Shown one piece after another: positions 1 through 11,831 of a DNA stretch of 64,000 nt; position 1 is the stretch's first letter, and every line of letters starts with the position of its first letter. This DNA is from Absidia repens (Eukaryota; Mucoromycota; Mucoromycetes; Mucorales; Cunninghamellaceae), in NCBI GenBank assembly GCA_002105175.1, contig MCGE01000032.1:1-64000 (forward strand), given 5' to 3'. Under the pieces are notes generated by a model. The model did not search any database and was not told the origin of the DNA. It saw only the letters and a program-made list of their open reading frames with translations. Made by a program: the position numbers and the translations under genes.

Positions 1-582
1 AACCATTGGGCTTTTATTAGGCTTTACTTCTGGTGCAATGGCTGTAGCTTTACATTCCTGTCTTCAACATATGCGGGTCCATATGGGACAAATTGAAACC
101 TACTTATCTTTCGGTGCTACTCGATGGGAAGCTGTTCAACAAATTGCGAAAACCTCTATACGATTGGCCATGTTACCTACCATCAATCAGATGTCTATTA
201 CGGGTTCTATTGTTATTCCTGGTGCAATGGCTGGTCAAGTTATGTTGGGTGTACCTATCAAACATGCTGTTATGTATCAACAAATCATTACATTCTTGAT
301 TTCAGCATCAACTTGTCTTGGTGTAGTCATGGTGGTTATGGTAAGTCGTGATATTCGGAAATAGAATAGTGAACTGATAATATCTATCTTTAGCTTTGTC
401 TTCGAAGAATTGTAGATGATCAACATAGATTACGGCAAGAAAGAATTCAAAAGGGCTCATTGGATATTGTAAAGGATATCAAAGATACACTGTCGTTATT
501 GGGCTCTTATCTATTCATTAAGAACAAGAAAGCAACTCGGTCGTCATGGAAAAACGATGAATGTCAACCCCTTTTAGCATAG
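1..582 (+). CDS. UPF0014/FetB-type ABC transporter permease, 3' part
   Basis: The gene is cut by the left window edge, so its start is not visible. Exons are 2-340 and 394-582, joined by a 53-nt GTAAGT...TTTAG intron, with phase 0 on both sides. The 176 visible residues contain hydrophobic helices and the family-typical stretch SIVIPGAMAGQVMLGV, followed by an AVMYQQIITFLIS-like helix and a basic cytosolic tail rich in R, K and Q. UPF0014 proteins (bacterial FetB/YbbM, plant STAR2/ALS3) are multi-pass membrane components of half-type ABC exporters implicated in iron or aluminium handling. The family assignment rests on this IPGxMxGQxxxG block and is fairly secure. The substrate in this fungus is unknown. 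Confidence 0.75.
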
Positions 583-982
583 ATTCTTTTTTTTTTTCAC
601 TTATTACATTGACACACTCCCCCCTACTCTTTCTTCCTTCTCAATTATTTCATTTGTATATCATTCTCCCATCATCTTTATATTATATTTATATTATATA
701 TCTATCTTTTGCAATGCTAATAAAAAAGTTTAGTTATTATCATAGAATAGAAGGCAGGTAGTTTATATAGCTTGACGGTGCATGGCAACTGTCATTCATT
801 GGCTGGATTTCGATAGGATAATATTTTCCCTCCGCCCCACCCACTGATCCCGTCCCCTTTTTATTTTTCTTTTCTCTTGTTTTCTACCCCATTCCTCTTT
901 CTTTTTCTTTTTTCCAAAACTAAATAAAGCGACACCTTATCTGATTGACTCTGATTGACTTCTTTCATTTTTATATATATCC
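583..982. other. Intergenic region
   Basis: AT-rich sequence with T-tracts between the UPF0014 gene and the next gene. It contains CT-rich stretches typical of fungal promoters and a TATATATAT block just before the ATG at 983. No coding signal was seen. Confidence 0.5.
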
Positions 983-1840
983 ATGACATCTTGGGCAACT
1001 AGCCACTTTACCGCAGCACCTGATACAGATCAAGCAACCCTTGGTCAGAAGCTCCTCGATACGTAAGACAAAACGCTTTTGTTGAACCTTACGATCCTTT
1101 CGATCATATCAACTCGCCTCGTTCCGACGAATCTTCCACTTCTTCCTCCTCACCCCGCTCTTCAAATTTTACCAGCTCTGTGGAAGACGTCGACATTAGC
1201 AATATTGAAAATGAATTCTTTCAACATTCCGGACAAAGGCAGCCACTAAGAGTCCTTTATGACCGACGATTCCCCTTACCTGAAAATACTGCGGATTACG
1301 ACGAACCTCTGCCAAGTCCAACAACTTCAACTTCTTTAATCAATACAACTTCTGTTGATACAGGATTCACAACAACCACAAGAACAACAGCGGTATCTCA
1401 ATCTTATACTTGGTCAGGTAAAAGGAGGGCATTGGGGATTATGAAAAAGGGCTCATTGTTATTTTTAATTTCTTTTTACTTGATTCGCTTCCTTTTTTTC
1501 TTTCTTTCTTTCATAGATAGACCTAGATCTGGGTTACGAACTGGGCTTGTTGTGGTTCTCTTCGCTTTTACTGCATATCAATTTTTCCCTTATTGTGTAG
1601 AATTACAAACTCTGCCAACAGAATTACTTTGTACCGAGGATCCTGATGCTCCTACTTATGTATGGATTCCTGTAAGTCCTTATTGCACACATTTTTGTTA
1701 TACTGTATATTGATCTTTTTTTTTTTTTTTTTACGAGATAGGTGTTTCAATGGTCTTCCTGTAGATATGATTGGACGGCATTGCTGTTTGTTACTATTAT
1801 CGTCGCACTGTGCTGTGTAGTTTTGAAGGGGCGACCATAA
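983..1840 (+). CDS. Two-TM membrane protein, hypothetical (one frameshift)
   Basis: Exons are 983-1417, 1517-1671 and 1742-1840, with introns GTAAAA...CATAG and GTAAGT...GATAG. The N-terminal half is soluble and Ser/Thr-rich, with an FVEPYDPFDH block. The C-terminal third has two hydrophobic helices: one beginning TGLVVVLFAFTAY and a second, ALLFVTIIVALCCVVL, near the C-terminus. Between them is a short loop with three Cys (CVE, LLCTE, SCRY). The reading frame from ATG 983 runs into a stop at 1064-1066, whereas the frame that continues into the TM region is open from just after a TGA at 1021. One missing base in the short A run at about 1032-1034 reconciles the two and gives 229 residues. I do not recognise the family. 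The membrane topology is inferred from hydrophobicity only. Confidence 0.6.
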
Positions 1841-2696
1841 GGCTGTCTTCCTTTTCTAGCAATCACTGATTTGGTATTTTGGCCGATCTTCTTTGGTAGT
1901 TGGGAACAAACGTACTCTTGGATACCATTTTTGATCAAATTTTCTATGCTCATTTTTTATTTATTTTATGGATAACATGTCAAGCAGGTCATTTTTGATG
2001 GATAAAAGGTAAGCTGTCTATTTTTCCTAATAAATTATGTTTTTCTTTCACCTTTTGAGCTCTTATCTTTTTTTTTTTTTTTTTTTGTCTTTCTGGTAGA
2101 TGGTAGAAACTCCGATAGTAATAGCTTTCCTTTCAACCTGGTAGCTTTGTCCGCTTGCCAATCAGTGCTGTACATTTATTCCACTAGTAGTTATAGTATA
2201 TCCGCGCTTTTAGTTTTTACATATATTCTCTGTACAAATGATTTCTTCTTTTTTATTTGTGAATAAACAATTGCTATTTTTTTACCCATATATATTCCTC
2301 CTGCTGTTTTAATGCACTACATGCACCTCTTTCCTTGTAGGGCGAAGTTTTTGACATTTTGTGTGGCTTCCCTCCCTCGGTGTTAGTCATCCAGCCCAAA
2401 ATGAAAAATCGGCGATTCAATGATTTTATCCAACCAATGAGAAGATGGAATGATTTTGTATACATTTGGATTGTTTTTCTCTCTTCTTTTTTCCACTCTT
2501 TTCTTTTTTTCTTTACACACCTTTTTAATTACGAATTTTCTGTGTACTATCCGGGTCACTGGCCACCAATTAATATATTACGAAAGCGCTCTTTTTACTT
2601 GATCACTTCCCACCCATCAATATCTATACACTATTCTAGTTTTTTTTTTATACTGCTACTTTTCCCCTCTTTACCTTTATATTTTTTTAAGAAAGA
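1841..2696. other. Intergenic region and bZIP gene promoter
   Basis: AT-rich DNA with T-runs (for example 2069-2086) and CT-rich stretches before the bZIP start. The minus-strand ORF over 1747-1953 is mostly the shadow of the last exon of the preceding gene. No other coding or RNA signal was found. Confidence 0.45.
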
Positions 2697-2956
2697 ATGA
2701 CTGATTATCTTTACGATTCCTATCTCTCTCCTTTGGATGCTTTGGTCTTCGACATTGCATCAAGCCCTTCTGAAACTGATCAAGAAGCTGCTGCTGCTGA
2801 ACTTGCTTTGTGGGTAGGGACCAAAGAACAAGTCTTTTTATTAACATGACCATATGTACTCATCACTTTTTTTTATGATATTGATAGAGCAATGCCGAGT
2901 TCACTTTTGATGTCCAACCAGGTGAAGGCATTTACGACGATGAAAAGAATGTCTCC

Positions 2957-2991
<35 letters not shown>

Positions 2992-3685
2992 CTTGAAGGC
3001 GACTTCCTCGGTACAAGATAATGATCCTATCACCTACGAAAAATTGGTGAATTATCTTGACTATGAACTTCCTCAGCAACAACAGCAACAACAGCAACAA
3101 GTGAAGCCTGCTTCTCCCACCTTATTGCAACGCCCTTTGGCATCGACATCGGTGGCAGTTCCCATGCCTCTTGCGCCTGCCCCTTCTCCTGCTCTTGCGC
3201 CTGCTCCTGCGATGCTTCCTCAAGGGAGCCGACAATTGCTCCCCAAGCCCACCACGATGGATCCCCTTCAATTGGCTTCTTTGTTGGCAACACCCATGAA
3301 TATGCTCAATCCTTCAGCTGTTTCGTATTTGGCGCTTCCTTCTCACCCTCTGCCTGCTTCGTCGAAGAAACCTCGCAAAAAATCCACTTCGCCTGCCCCT
3401 ACTGCAATCGCTGGTGTGAAACGTGAACGTGAAGACGGTGATGATGCCACGCCCACTGCGGACGAATCCCTGTTGGCCGAAGAAGACAAGCGCAAGCGCA
3501 ACACGGCTGCCAGTGCTCGATTTCGCATCAAGAAAAAGTTACGTGAACAAGCCATGGAACAAACGGTGCGTGATATGACCAAGAAATCCGACTTTTTGCA
3601 AGGCCGTGTCAATGATCTGGAATTGGAAGTCAAGTGGTTGCGCAGCTTATTGACCGAAAAGGAGTTGACTGTCAAGACCAACTAG
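2697..3685 (+). CDS. bZIP transcription factor, Cys-3/Zip1/Met28-like
   Basis: Exons are 2697-2813 and 2888-3685, separated by a 74-nt intron that starts GTAGGG and ends GATAG. The protein has 304 residues. The N-terminus is acidic, followed by poly-Asn (12 AAC codons near 2958-2993) and a poly-Gln run. Next comes a Pro/Ala-rich segment and, at about residues 240-300, a bZIP. The basic region RNTAASARFRIKKKLREQ carries the NxxAAxxxR core that contacts DNA, and a leucine heptad follows (FLQGRVNDLELEVKWLRSLL). This basic region is characteristic of the fungal Cys-3/MetR and Zip1 group, which controls sulfur assimilation and cadmium response. The DNA-binding class is secure. The sulfur role is inferred from family resemblance. 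Confidence 0.85.
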
Positions 3686-4730
3686 ATGAAATATCAAAAA
3701 CAAAAACAAAAATATTCAAAAGGTGAAGAGGGGGTTTATGTATGTAGAATTGGATTATATTGAATTTATTAGAATAGAATAGTTTTGTGATGGGTGGGGT
3801 TTTAGTTGATCGAAAACCCATTATTATTCTTTTTTTTTATATACATATTTTTTATTTTTATATATATATTATATATCCTCTCTGTGTACTTTAGTTTAGT
3901 CTTATTTTTCTTATTTATTTTATTTTTATAGTCACCATTCTCTTTTTATCTTTTTTTTTTACTTATTCAACATAATAGTTTTTGTCATATTTTTTATAAT
4001 ATACATCAATAAAAAAAAAATACATTTCAACAATGATCATTCAATATGTCTTTGTGTGTGTGTGCGTCTGTGTAAATATGGAAATGCAAATTGATGGTCG
4101 GCGGGACAGGGGACGAACTGGGTCATCTTTAGTAATGGAGCTGTGTGTGTTGAAGAATATGTTTTAGCGAACGCTTGAAATCGGTGATAATCACCTCGTC
4201 GGCTAGAATGCTTGGTTGAATAAGTCACACAGGGAAAAAAATATCCATTGGGGAAAATAGTTCAGGAGAACTAGGAATCTGGTTTGACTCGGACGAAGGA
4301 TTATTGGGGTCAGTGATGCACTGTGCGGAAGATCGACTTTTTTTTTTTTTTTTTTCCTCCAGACCTTCAGGGACCAGGGTTATTCAACATCAAAGAAAAG
4401 ATATATCTCGGATAAATATTTAAGAGCAATGGTACTCAGTATTGTATCCAATGACTTGTTTGTTTCCCTTGGAATAATTGCTATTTACCTGCATAATCGT
4501 TAGACTTGTTATGTTATTGTTGTGTGACCGGCCCCCGGGGATGACTTAGTAAGAACATTGTTATTATCACATTTCATTATTCTTTTTTGATTTTTTATCT
4601 CCTTTAAAAAAGCATCCTTTCAATATAAATATATAAATATATATATAATTATCTAATTTTCTTTGTTTTATATTCCTGATTTTAATTCTTTTTATTGTTT
4701 GCGGGGATATATATATATATAATAAAAACG
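3686..4730. other. Intergenic region, mostly AT-rich
   Basis: It holds the 3' flank of the bZIP gene (T-rich, with an AATAAA-like motif near 4008), an 18-nt T-run at about 4340, and the promoter of the next gene with a TATATA block at 4710. A coding-looking minus-strand stretch at 4129-4338 is listed separately. Confidence 0.4.
4129..4338 (-). other. Possible terminal exon(s) of an unrecognised minus-strand gene
   Basis: One minus-strand frame reads 70 codons with protein-like composition. It is a Ser/Pro-rich segment, then an in-frame TGA (4225-4227), then a charged tail containing LADEVIITDFKRSLKHIL that ends at TAA 4129-4131. The sequence just before LADE ends in CATTCTAG, a good splice acceptor, so the TGA could lie in an intron whose donor I cannot place. 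It could also be a decayed gene or chance. I do not recognise the peptide. Confidence 0.22.
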
Positions 4731-5225
4731 ATGGAATTGTGGCAAAATTGTTTGGTGGGACTTGGGGTAACAGTGTTCAGTGGCATGGTAGGCTGCCTTT
4801 GTTATTACTGTTGGGCTCAATATCATAAAAGCTCCATTAGAAACGATGAAGAGCAACATAAACCCAATAACGATTCACCCGCATGCTCCATGGACGAAAA
4901 TCAAAAAATGATCAGTGATTCTTCTCTGAATTTAGCAGTATCACCATCTCCGTCACCTCCTCCTCCTTGCTATTTGACTGAACTCTCTGCACCGCCAATC
5001 CATTTTTTTCATCGATCAGATCCATCGAGACAAGTGCCACTTCCTTACCCTGCTGTATCTACATTGAGCAATTCAAAAGACATTCGCCGCTGTCTTTCTC
5101 TATCTCCATTTTTAGGTCAAAAACCATCTTCACCTGAAAGAATGACCACCACCGACTCCCATTCGCCTTCTCCCGCTTTATCAAAAATTACAAGCTCGTG
5201 GTCTTCGTGGAAAAGAAGATCTTGA
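4731..5225 (+). CDS. Small single-TM protein, hypothetical
   Basis: Single-exon gene of 164 residues. I chose the ATG at 4731 because an in-frame upstream start would lie in the TATATA promoter block. Residues about 5-28 form one hydrophobic segment (LVGLGVTVFSGMVGCLCYYC), which could be a signal anchor. The rest is low-complexity and rich in Ser and Pro (including a PSPSPPPP stretch), with basic residues at the very C-terminus (WKRRS). There is no recognisable enzymatic motif. Composition is compatible with a type I/III membrane adaptor, but no function can be assigned. The family is unknown to me. Confidence 0.6.
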   Translation: MELWQNCLVGLGVTVFSGMVGCLCYYCWAQYHKSSIRNDEEQHKPNNDSPACSMDENQKMISDSSLNLAVSPSPSPPPPCYLTELSAPPIHFFHRSDPSRQVPLPYPAVSTLSNSKDIRRCLSLSPFLGQKPSSPERMTTTDSHSPSPALSKITSSWSSWKRRS

Positions 5226-5423
5226 TTCTTTTTATATTTATATTAAAAAGAAAAGAAGGTACAGCAGGCTCTGTATTTTCCGGTCGGGGCTCGTGGCTAA
5301 TTTTTTCCTTTGGAATGAAATCGACGATCTGGAACCAATAGATATTTTTTCCAAGTGTAGCTTCCCTTTATTATTGTTAATAAAAAAATCTTTAAGGTCT
5401 CTCTTCTTTCAAACCTTATTCTT

Positions 5424-6363
<940 letters not shown>

Positions 6364-6596
6364 AATAAAAATCTCTATCATGGCAGTATATAATAACAAA
6401 TTAGGGAAAATGCTACTTACAGTGTATTTTCAAGTCCCGTGCAGAATTCCATCATTGTAAGTTTAAGGCGGTCCGTTTTTTTCTTTTTCTTCCTTTTTGC
6501 TTTATTAAAAATAAAACAGAAATATGCTCCCCAACCCCTTTTTCTTCCTTTTTCTCTTCTTTTCTCTTATCACTACATTATCACCGATCACCATCC

Positions 6597-9013
6597 ATGA
6601 TGGTACACGTCCGATCAATTGACCAAGTCAAAAAATACTGGGCAACTTTATTTTTTGGCACATTCACCACACTTGCGATATATCTTGCCCTTCACTCACA
6701 TTCAATTACTTTGACAGTGACACCGCCGATATTAGCACCGTCACCGCCGCCATCACCACCGACAACTGATAGCATGTCTCAACAAGAAAAGACTTTGGAC
6801 GACACGTTAAAGCTTTGGTACCCGGTAGAACGCGCCCTTCTTGGTCTCTTCCCACAAGAAATTAACCAAGTCATGTCCAATATGAACAACAATAATCAGC
6901 AGTCCACCAAACATCAACATAGCAACACGCTGAATACTGTGATCATGAATTGGATTCTGCACTGGCGTCCTCCTCCCTTTTCTTGGTCTCACTACTACCG
7001 CACGATCGTGAAACACCAAGGCACCACCGCTACAGCATCGCCATCATCGCATCCATCTTCGTCTTATCATTGTCAAGATCTCCCACTTCCTTATCCGATT
7101 CTGCGTCATATGGTCAAACAAGCCTTGCAGCTCAATGAATCCACCAAGCCGAATTACCCAATGATATACCATCCTTCTTCTCAGTCGCCTGATCTCAGCC
7201 ATCCCTTTATTTTGCTGCCCTTTGATCCACTTGATCGTACTGCTTCTGATGCTGCTATCTCCGCTGGCGAGCCCATCTGTATCCGCGCCATTATTCCACC
7301 TTCTGTATTGACCCGTCATCAGCAGCCAACATCACCCTTCCATTACCGCTACCAACCATACTCTTCTTCGCCGAAACACACCCCCTCGATGGACGAAAAA
7401 GGCGAGGCTCCTCCTACTACTAGCAACAGCAACATGGATGAACTTGTATGGTGGGATATGATGCAACTCTCCGCACGTCACCTTTCAACCAATGCGTCTG
7501 TGACGTTTACAATGCAACCATGGCATGGCCACAAGACACTCCGCGACGGGTACCACAAGAAATGGTTTGAACACGAAAACAGCATGCCCGACTGGTCACG
7601 ACGAATGATGGCGGACATGGACGAACGTCACTGGCTACATGTATATGAAACGAACGCTGTGTTGATGGATCCTGGACAGTATCAGTTAGATGGCAGGTTG
7701 GAGTTTCAAGGTGCGTATTGGAACACGGATCTGGGGCCGGTGCAGCCGTATCAACCCTTGACGCTGCCTGTGGAACCTTCTTCTTCAGACCAGTCGCCGT
7801 CGCTTTGGGTGGTGACAAGAAATCAACGGGAAACCGTGACAAGGGAGGATGGTGATGTGAAGCAGCTTGTATTGGACCATTTGGAATTACCGTTATGTCG
7901 AGGTGGACAGGGGGATCATGCTGGTCGTTGGTTACCTTGGCCATTTGGTGATCTTGTGGACGCATCACGCATGGTGGCTGGATTGGACAAACACGGCAAG
8001 TTTTGGGCACCCACCGTCTGTCGGTATCGCCCCCTCACCCATCATCAGTTCCATCGGTGTCTTGCTCATCGGTTCCCTCGTGGCATGAATATCTATGGCG
8101 ACTCCAATATGCGGCGATCCATCAAAAGTTTCCTTAGTCATGGTCAATGGTGCAAGAATTATCATCTTTTTGGCAACGACAACAACTCGCATACAACAAC
8201 AATAACAACAGCATCGGAACCGTTCACCACGCCACAGCAATGGGAATATTTGGGTGATCCGAATCAACTACGGGCATGTCAATGTGAAGATTTCAAGGAA
8301 CGCACGTGGAACCCGGCTTGGTTTAATGCCACCGCACGACGATGGGATTTGGCATTTGACAATACGGAGGAGGAAACACGGCAGTTGGGACAACACACCG
8401 AATGGGACATCAGCAGCAGCAGCAGCAGTAGCGGCACCAACAGTAGCATTGGCAAGGAACAGCAGCAGCAGCAACAAGACGGGATTCGGGTGAGCAGTTA
8501 CAAATGGGATGGGCTGACTTTTATGAACGATCAGGGATGGCAAGCCAGTTTCACCCAACCGGCGTCTATGCTCCCAACGGCGACAGACATGGTGGTGATC
8601 TCGTTGGTGAACTGGGACATGGCGTATATGCAACTGGAGGAATTTCAGCAGGCGCTAGATTTATTGATACAGCATCTCAAGACACAGTATTATAGTGACA
8701 ACAACATCAACTCCTCCCCGCCTCTTTTGATTTACAGAACGCCCCAATACTATTGCTGCCGGGTCGACCAGACATCTCGCCAGCGGAAATCAATACAGCA
8801 CGGATGAAAATTTTTGACCAGATGGCACGACGACACTTACAGACGGCATTTATGAATGCGCCTTGGATGGTCTGGGATGTCACGACGATGGGCGAAGCAC
8901 GAACATGGGAAGAGAAATTGGAAACAACTACGTGTGGTGCCAACCATGCGCAAGCCGATGTGATCCATTTGGAAAACCAAGTCTTGATGAATGCTTTGTG
9001 CAATCCGTTTTGA
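6597..9013 (+). CDS. PC-esterase/SGNH-like type II membrane protein (one frameshift)
   Basis: Essentially a single long exon. After a short basic N-terminus there is a signal anchor (LFFGTFTTLAIYLALH, about residues 17-33) and a Pro-rich stem. A beta-rich middle domain follows, and the last third resembles the PC-esterase/NXPE C-terminal SGNH fold. The catalytic-type block MNIYGDSNMRRSIKSF carries the GDS Ser, and the C-terminal ADVIHLENQVLMNAL carries a DxxH pair. Such domains act as acyl- or acetyl-esterases or transferases on glycans in the secretory pathway. Low-complexity Ser and Gln runs interrupt the SGNH domain (8410-8480). The frame ending at the TGA 8805-8807 and the frame carrying the conserved C-terminus differ by one base. 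The switch lies between about 8745 (RTPQYYC) and 8800 (RMKIFDQ). With one base restored the protein has 805 residues. Confidence 0.65.
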
Positions 9014-9050
9014 TCCCGGCGCCGGAGGGTAACCTGTTTTTGGTTTTGGG

Positions 9051-9052
<2 letters not shown>

Positions 9053-9086
<34 letters not shown>
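9053..9086. repeat. Poly-T run (34 nt)
   Basis: Uninterrupted T-run 40 bases after the PC-esterase-like stop codon, in its 3' untranslated region. Confidence 0.9.
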
Positions 9087-9087
<1 letters not shown>

Positions 9088-9457
9088 GTGGTGGTTGGTG
9101 CTTCGGTAGTACTAGTACAGTAGTATAGATTTTATCTAGGTTTTATTTTTTTTTTTAGTCTTGTTACTCTTAATTCCTTATTATTATTAATCTTATTATT
9201 ATTTTTTATTTATTTGAAATAAAAATGATGATTTTTATTCCCTCAATGCTGTGTCATAGTTAATGATGATTGGAAAATGGGGCGGGGGAGGGTGATGTGG
9301 TACGGTATTTGTGTGAATAAAAAAATTTGCTTTTTCAGACACGATGGTGTAGTTCAGTAAGAACGTAAAGTAAACCTTGTTGCCATTTGCTATATTCTAT
9401 TTCTATTTCAAAACATGCATGTACTTCCGAAAAAATTCTTATTGGGTATTAGGTCGG

Positions 9458-9458
9458 G

Positions 9459-9504
<46 letters not shown>

Positions 9505-9529
9505 GTTGTTGTTGTTGTTGTTGTTGTTG
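9458..9529. repeat. (GTT)n microsatellite
   Basis: About 24 trinucleotide units of GTT with one interruption (TGTG) near 9504. Three leucine-, cysteine- or valine-rich ORFs over it are artefacts of the repeat. Confidence 0.9.
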
Positions 9530-9759
9530 GAAATTGGAAATTGGCCACAAGCACAAACAAAAAAAAAAAAAAAAGAGCTGGGTATATACATATAGTCCGT
9601 ATTGGTGTCTACATGCACAATTGAGATTTCATTTATATAATTGGTCGGACATAAATATGGCTAGATTTGATAGTAAAACGGCCAATCAGTCCCAGGGTCT
9701 TTGGAGAGGGAGGCAGGGGAGGAAATAGTCATATTGAGTCAATTAGAAATCAAGGACTT

Positions 9760-10510
9760 GGTAGAGGACACCCACAAGACATTAACAATAGCGACATTGT
9801 TCACCATCCGATAAGTCAGAGAACAATTAATAATAATAAAAAGCATATTTTATTGAAGCATATTGGTAGATACTAAAGCTAAAGGAGAGGGGTTCGTTTA
9901 CAACAACAGGCGGGGATTCAATAAAAGGATCTATAGTAGGTAGCATGAGGGAAACTAATGTGAGATATGAAGAATGGTCAAGGCAAATCTAAGTTAATGA
10001 ATGTAAAATGGAAGCTGATATATTTTACTGCAAATTACAATAAAGGATATAAGGAAGACTAAAAGGATATGTTTTAGTGAATGACAACAATGGCAAACGT
10101 CAAACAAAAAGGGATCTACTGCACAAGACATGAGCGAAACTAATAAGACATTTTTCATAGATTTATGTAAAAAGAGACGTATTTTATTGGAGTACAGATA
10201 CGAAGTATGCACAAACTAACACTAAGCTAAGCTAAGCTAATGAAGGTTCGAATATGTCAGCTAATGGTGGTAGCAATCCTAGATCCGAAATGAAAGAGTT
10301 TCCCCATGCATGTTGTAATCCCTGAGCTGAAACCCCTTCTAAACTGGTCCTGACACTATTCTAAGTCCAGTATAATTCCATAGAAGCTGAATGATGAAGA
10401 AAAAATGAAAGGACAACAAAAAACAAAAAGAAAGAAGGACTGAAAAAATAAAAGAAGGCGGGAGAGAGAATAAAATATTCCACGTGGGCGGGTTTCAAAA
10501 TATTTTTCTG
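9760..10510 (+). repeat. R1 dispersed repeat, copy a (near full length)
   Basis: This stretch aligns by eye over most of its length with the reverse complements of 33485-34200 and 52865-53560. Shared landmarks in order are TATTTTATTGAAGC (9845), GGGATCTACTGCACAAGACATG, TATGTAAAAAGAGAC (10163), CTAACACTAAGCTAAGCTAA, GTTTCCCCATGCATG, CCCTGAGCTGA, and an ACGTGGGCGG end near 10481-10490. No ORF is conserved between copies, so it is best seen as a non-autonomous element. Its transposon class is unknown. Confidence 0.75.
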
Positions 10511-11831
10511 CCCTTTTTTTTTGGTAAACATAAAAAAGGAAAAACCCTTGTGTATATTGCCTTCCATTTTTACAACATTCAACACCATGTAGCTCATCAG
10601 CGTATTGATTCTCTTCTCATGGAAGTAGCAGTAGCCACTATCATTCAACATTGACCGCATGGTTCCTCTTTTCTCTTGTTGCAATTACAGGCAAAATGGA
10701 GCGGTTCAACCAGGTTTACATAATTTACCTATTCTCCCAAGCTTCATTGTATAATGATTTGTCACTCACCGTAAAATACATAGCTTCCATCTCTTTGGTT
10801 ATACTAATTTATATGAAGGTATATTTATTCCACGACAAGCTCCCCAACCTTTTCCACTCTCTACACTCAAAAAACACACACACACTCATATATATATATA
10901 GATAATCCTTAAATGATTAGATATGGTCCTACCATTAGAATACATACGCAGTTTATACCCACATCTGAATAATAAAGTGTGCCTTTTTTATTGTCCCTAC
11001 TTTTGTACACTTGGTTTGTCTTGTCGAAGGAGCATACCCATGTGTACGTGTAAAAAAAAAAAAGGCCGATGTATGAGTGCCAATAAAAAGAGGAGGTTGA
11101 GGCAACTTCGACCAAGCGTGGTCTTCAACCCTCTACTAGCTAGGCTTAAAAAATAGGAATGAAGGAAGTTCTTTAAATGGTTTTAAGAAATGACCGTGGT
11201 GGATCGCATATGATAGGAAGGCCTCTCCCTCCGCTTTTTTTTTCTTTTTTATCTATCACATATATCTACTGGGTGAGAAGAGTAAGCGATGTAAAAATAA
11301 ATAAATTAATAAGTAAAGCGGTAATGGAAAATTTTAAGAATAAACTCTTTTTTTTTTTTTTTCTGTATCTATGTAGGACGGGAAGGAAACGGCGGATTAC
11401 TCTAAATAGTGAGGCATGAATGCAGATCTCCGGAACGATAATGTTTGGTCAAAGTGCGGGAAAATGAGGAATATCTAATATTGGAGGCAATTTTGATCTT
11501 CATCAACTTAGACTATGTAATACATACCAAGAGATCATTGTTTTACAAAATGTTAACAATTTGGTAACCATTGAATGATCCGATCGACGACCGAACTCTG
11601 GTTTTGGTAATAATCAATACAACAAAAGACATGATAGTGATGAGATATATATATGAAATGATGGAATTTTATTAAAAATAAGATAAAAGAAAGTGATATA
11701 TGAGTAACGGTGATGATGATGATGATGGGGTGGTATATAGAACTATGTATAAAGATTGAATGTAAAATGACTTGAGAGGGTGAAGCTACAACTAATATAT
11801 AATAAAGAAAATGGATCAAAGAGAAAGAGCA
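10511..11831. other. Intergenic region, possible Copia fragment
   Basis: AT-rich DNA without a supported gene. On the minus strand at about 10560-10690 a short reading (GTMRSMLNDSG, then INTLMSYMVLN) weakly recalls the integrase region of Ty1/copia polyproteins. It is too short and diverged to be sure. A plus-strand hydrophobic ORF at 10651-10905 lacks an ATG and reads through AT-rich sequence. The rest (11100-11830) shows nothing recognisable beyond short T-runs and the arrestin 3' flank. Confidence 0.35.

Noticed and set aside
9377..9728. Long leucine-, valine- or cysteine-rich ORFs over the GTT repeat
   Set aside because: They only exist because the trinucleotide repeat is open in three frames; no flanking coding composition.
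10651..10905. Plus-strand hydrophobic ORF of 84 codons
   Set aside because: No ATG at its start, very AT-rich, ends in a (TA)n tract, and no splice partner was found.
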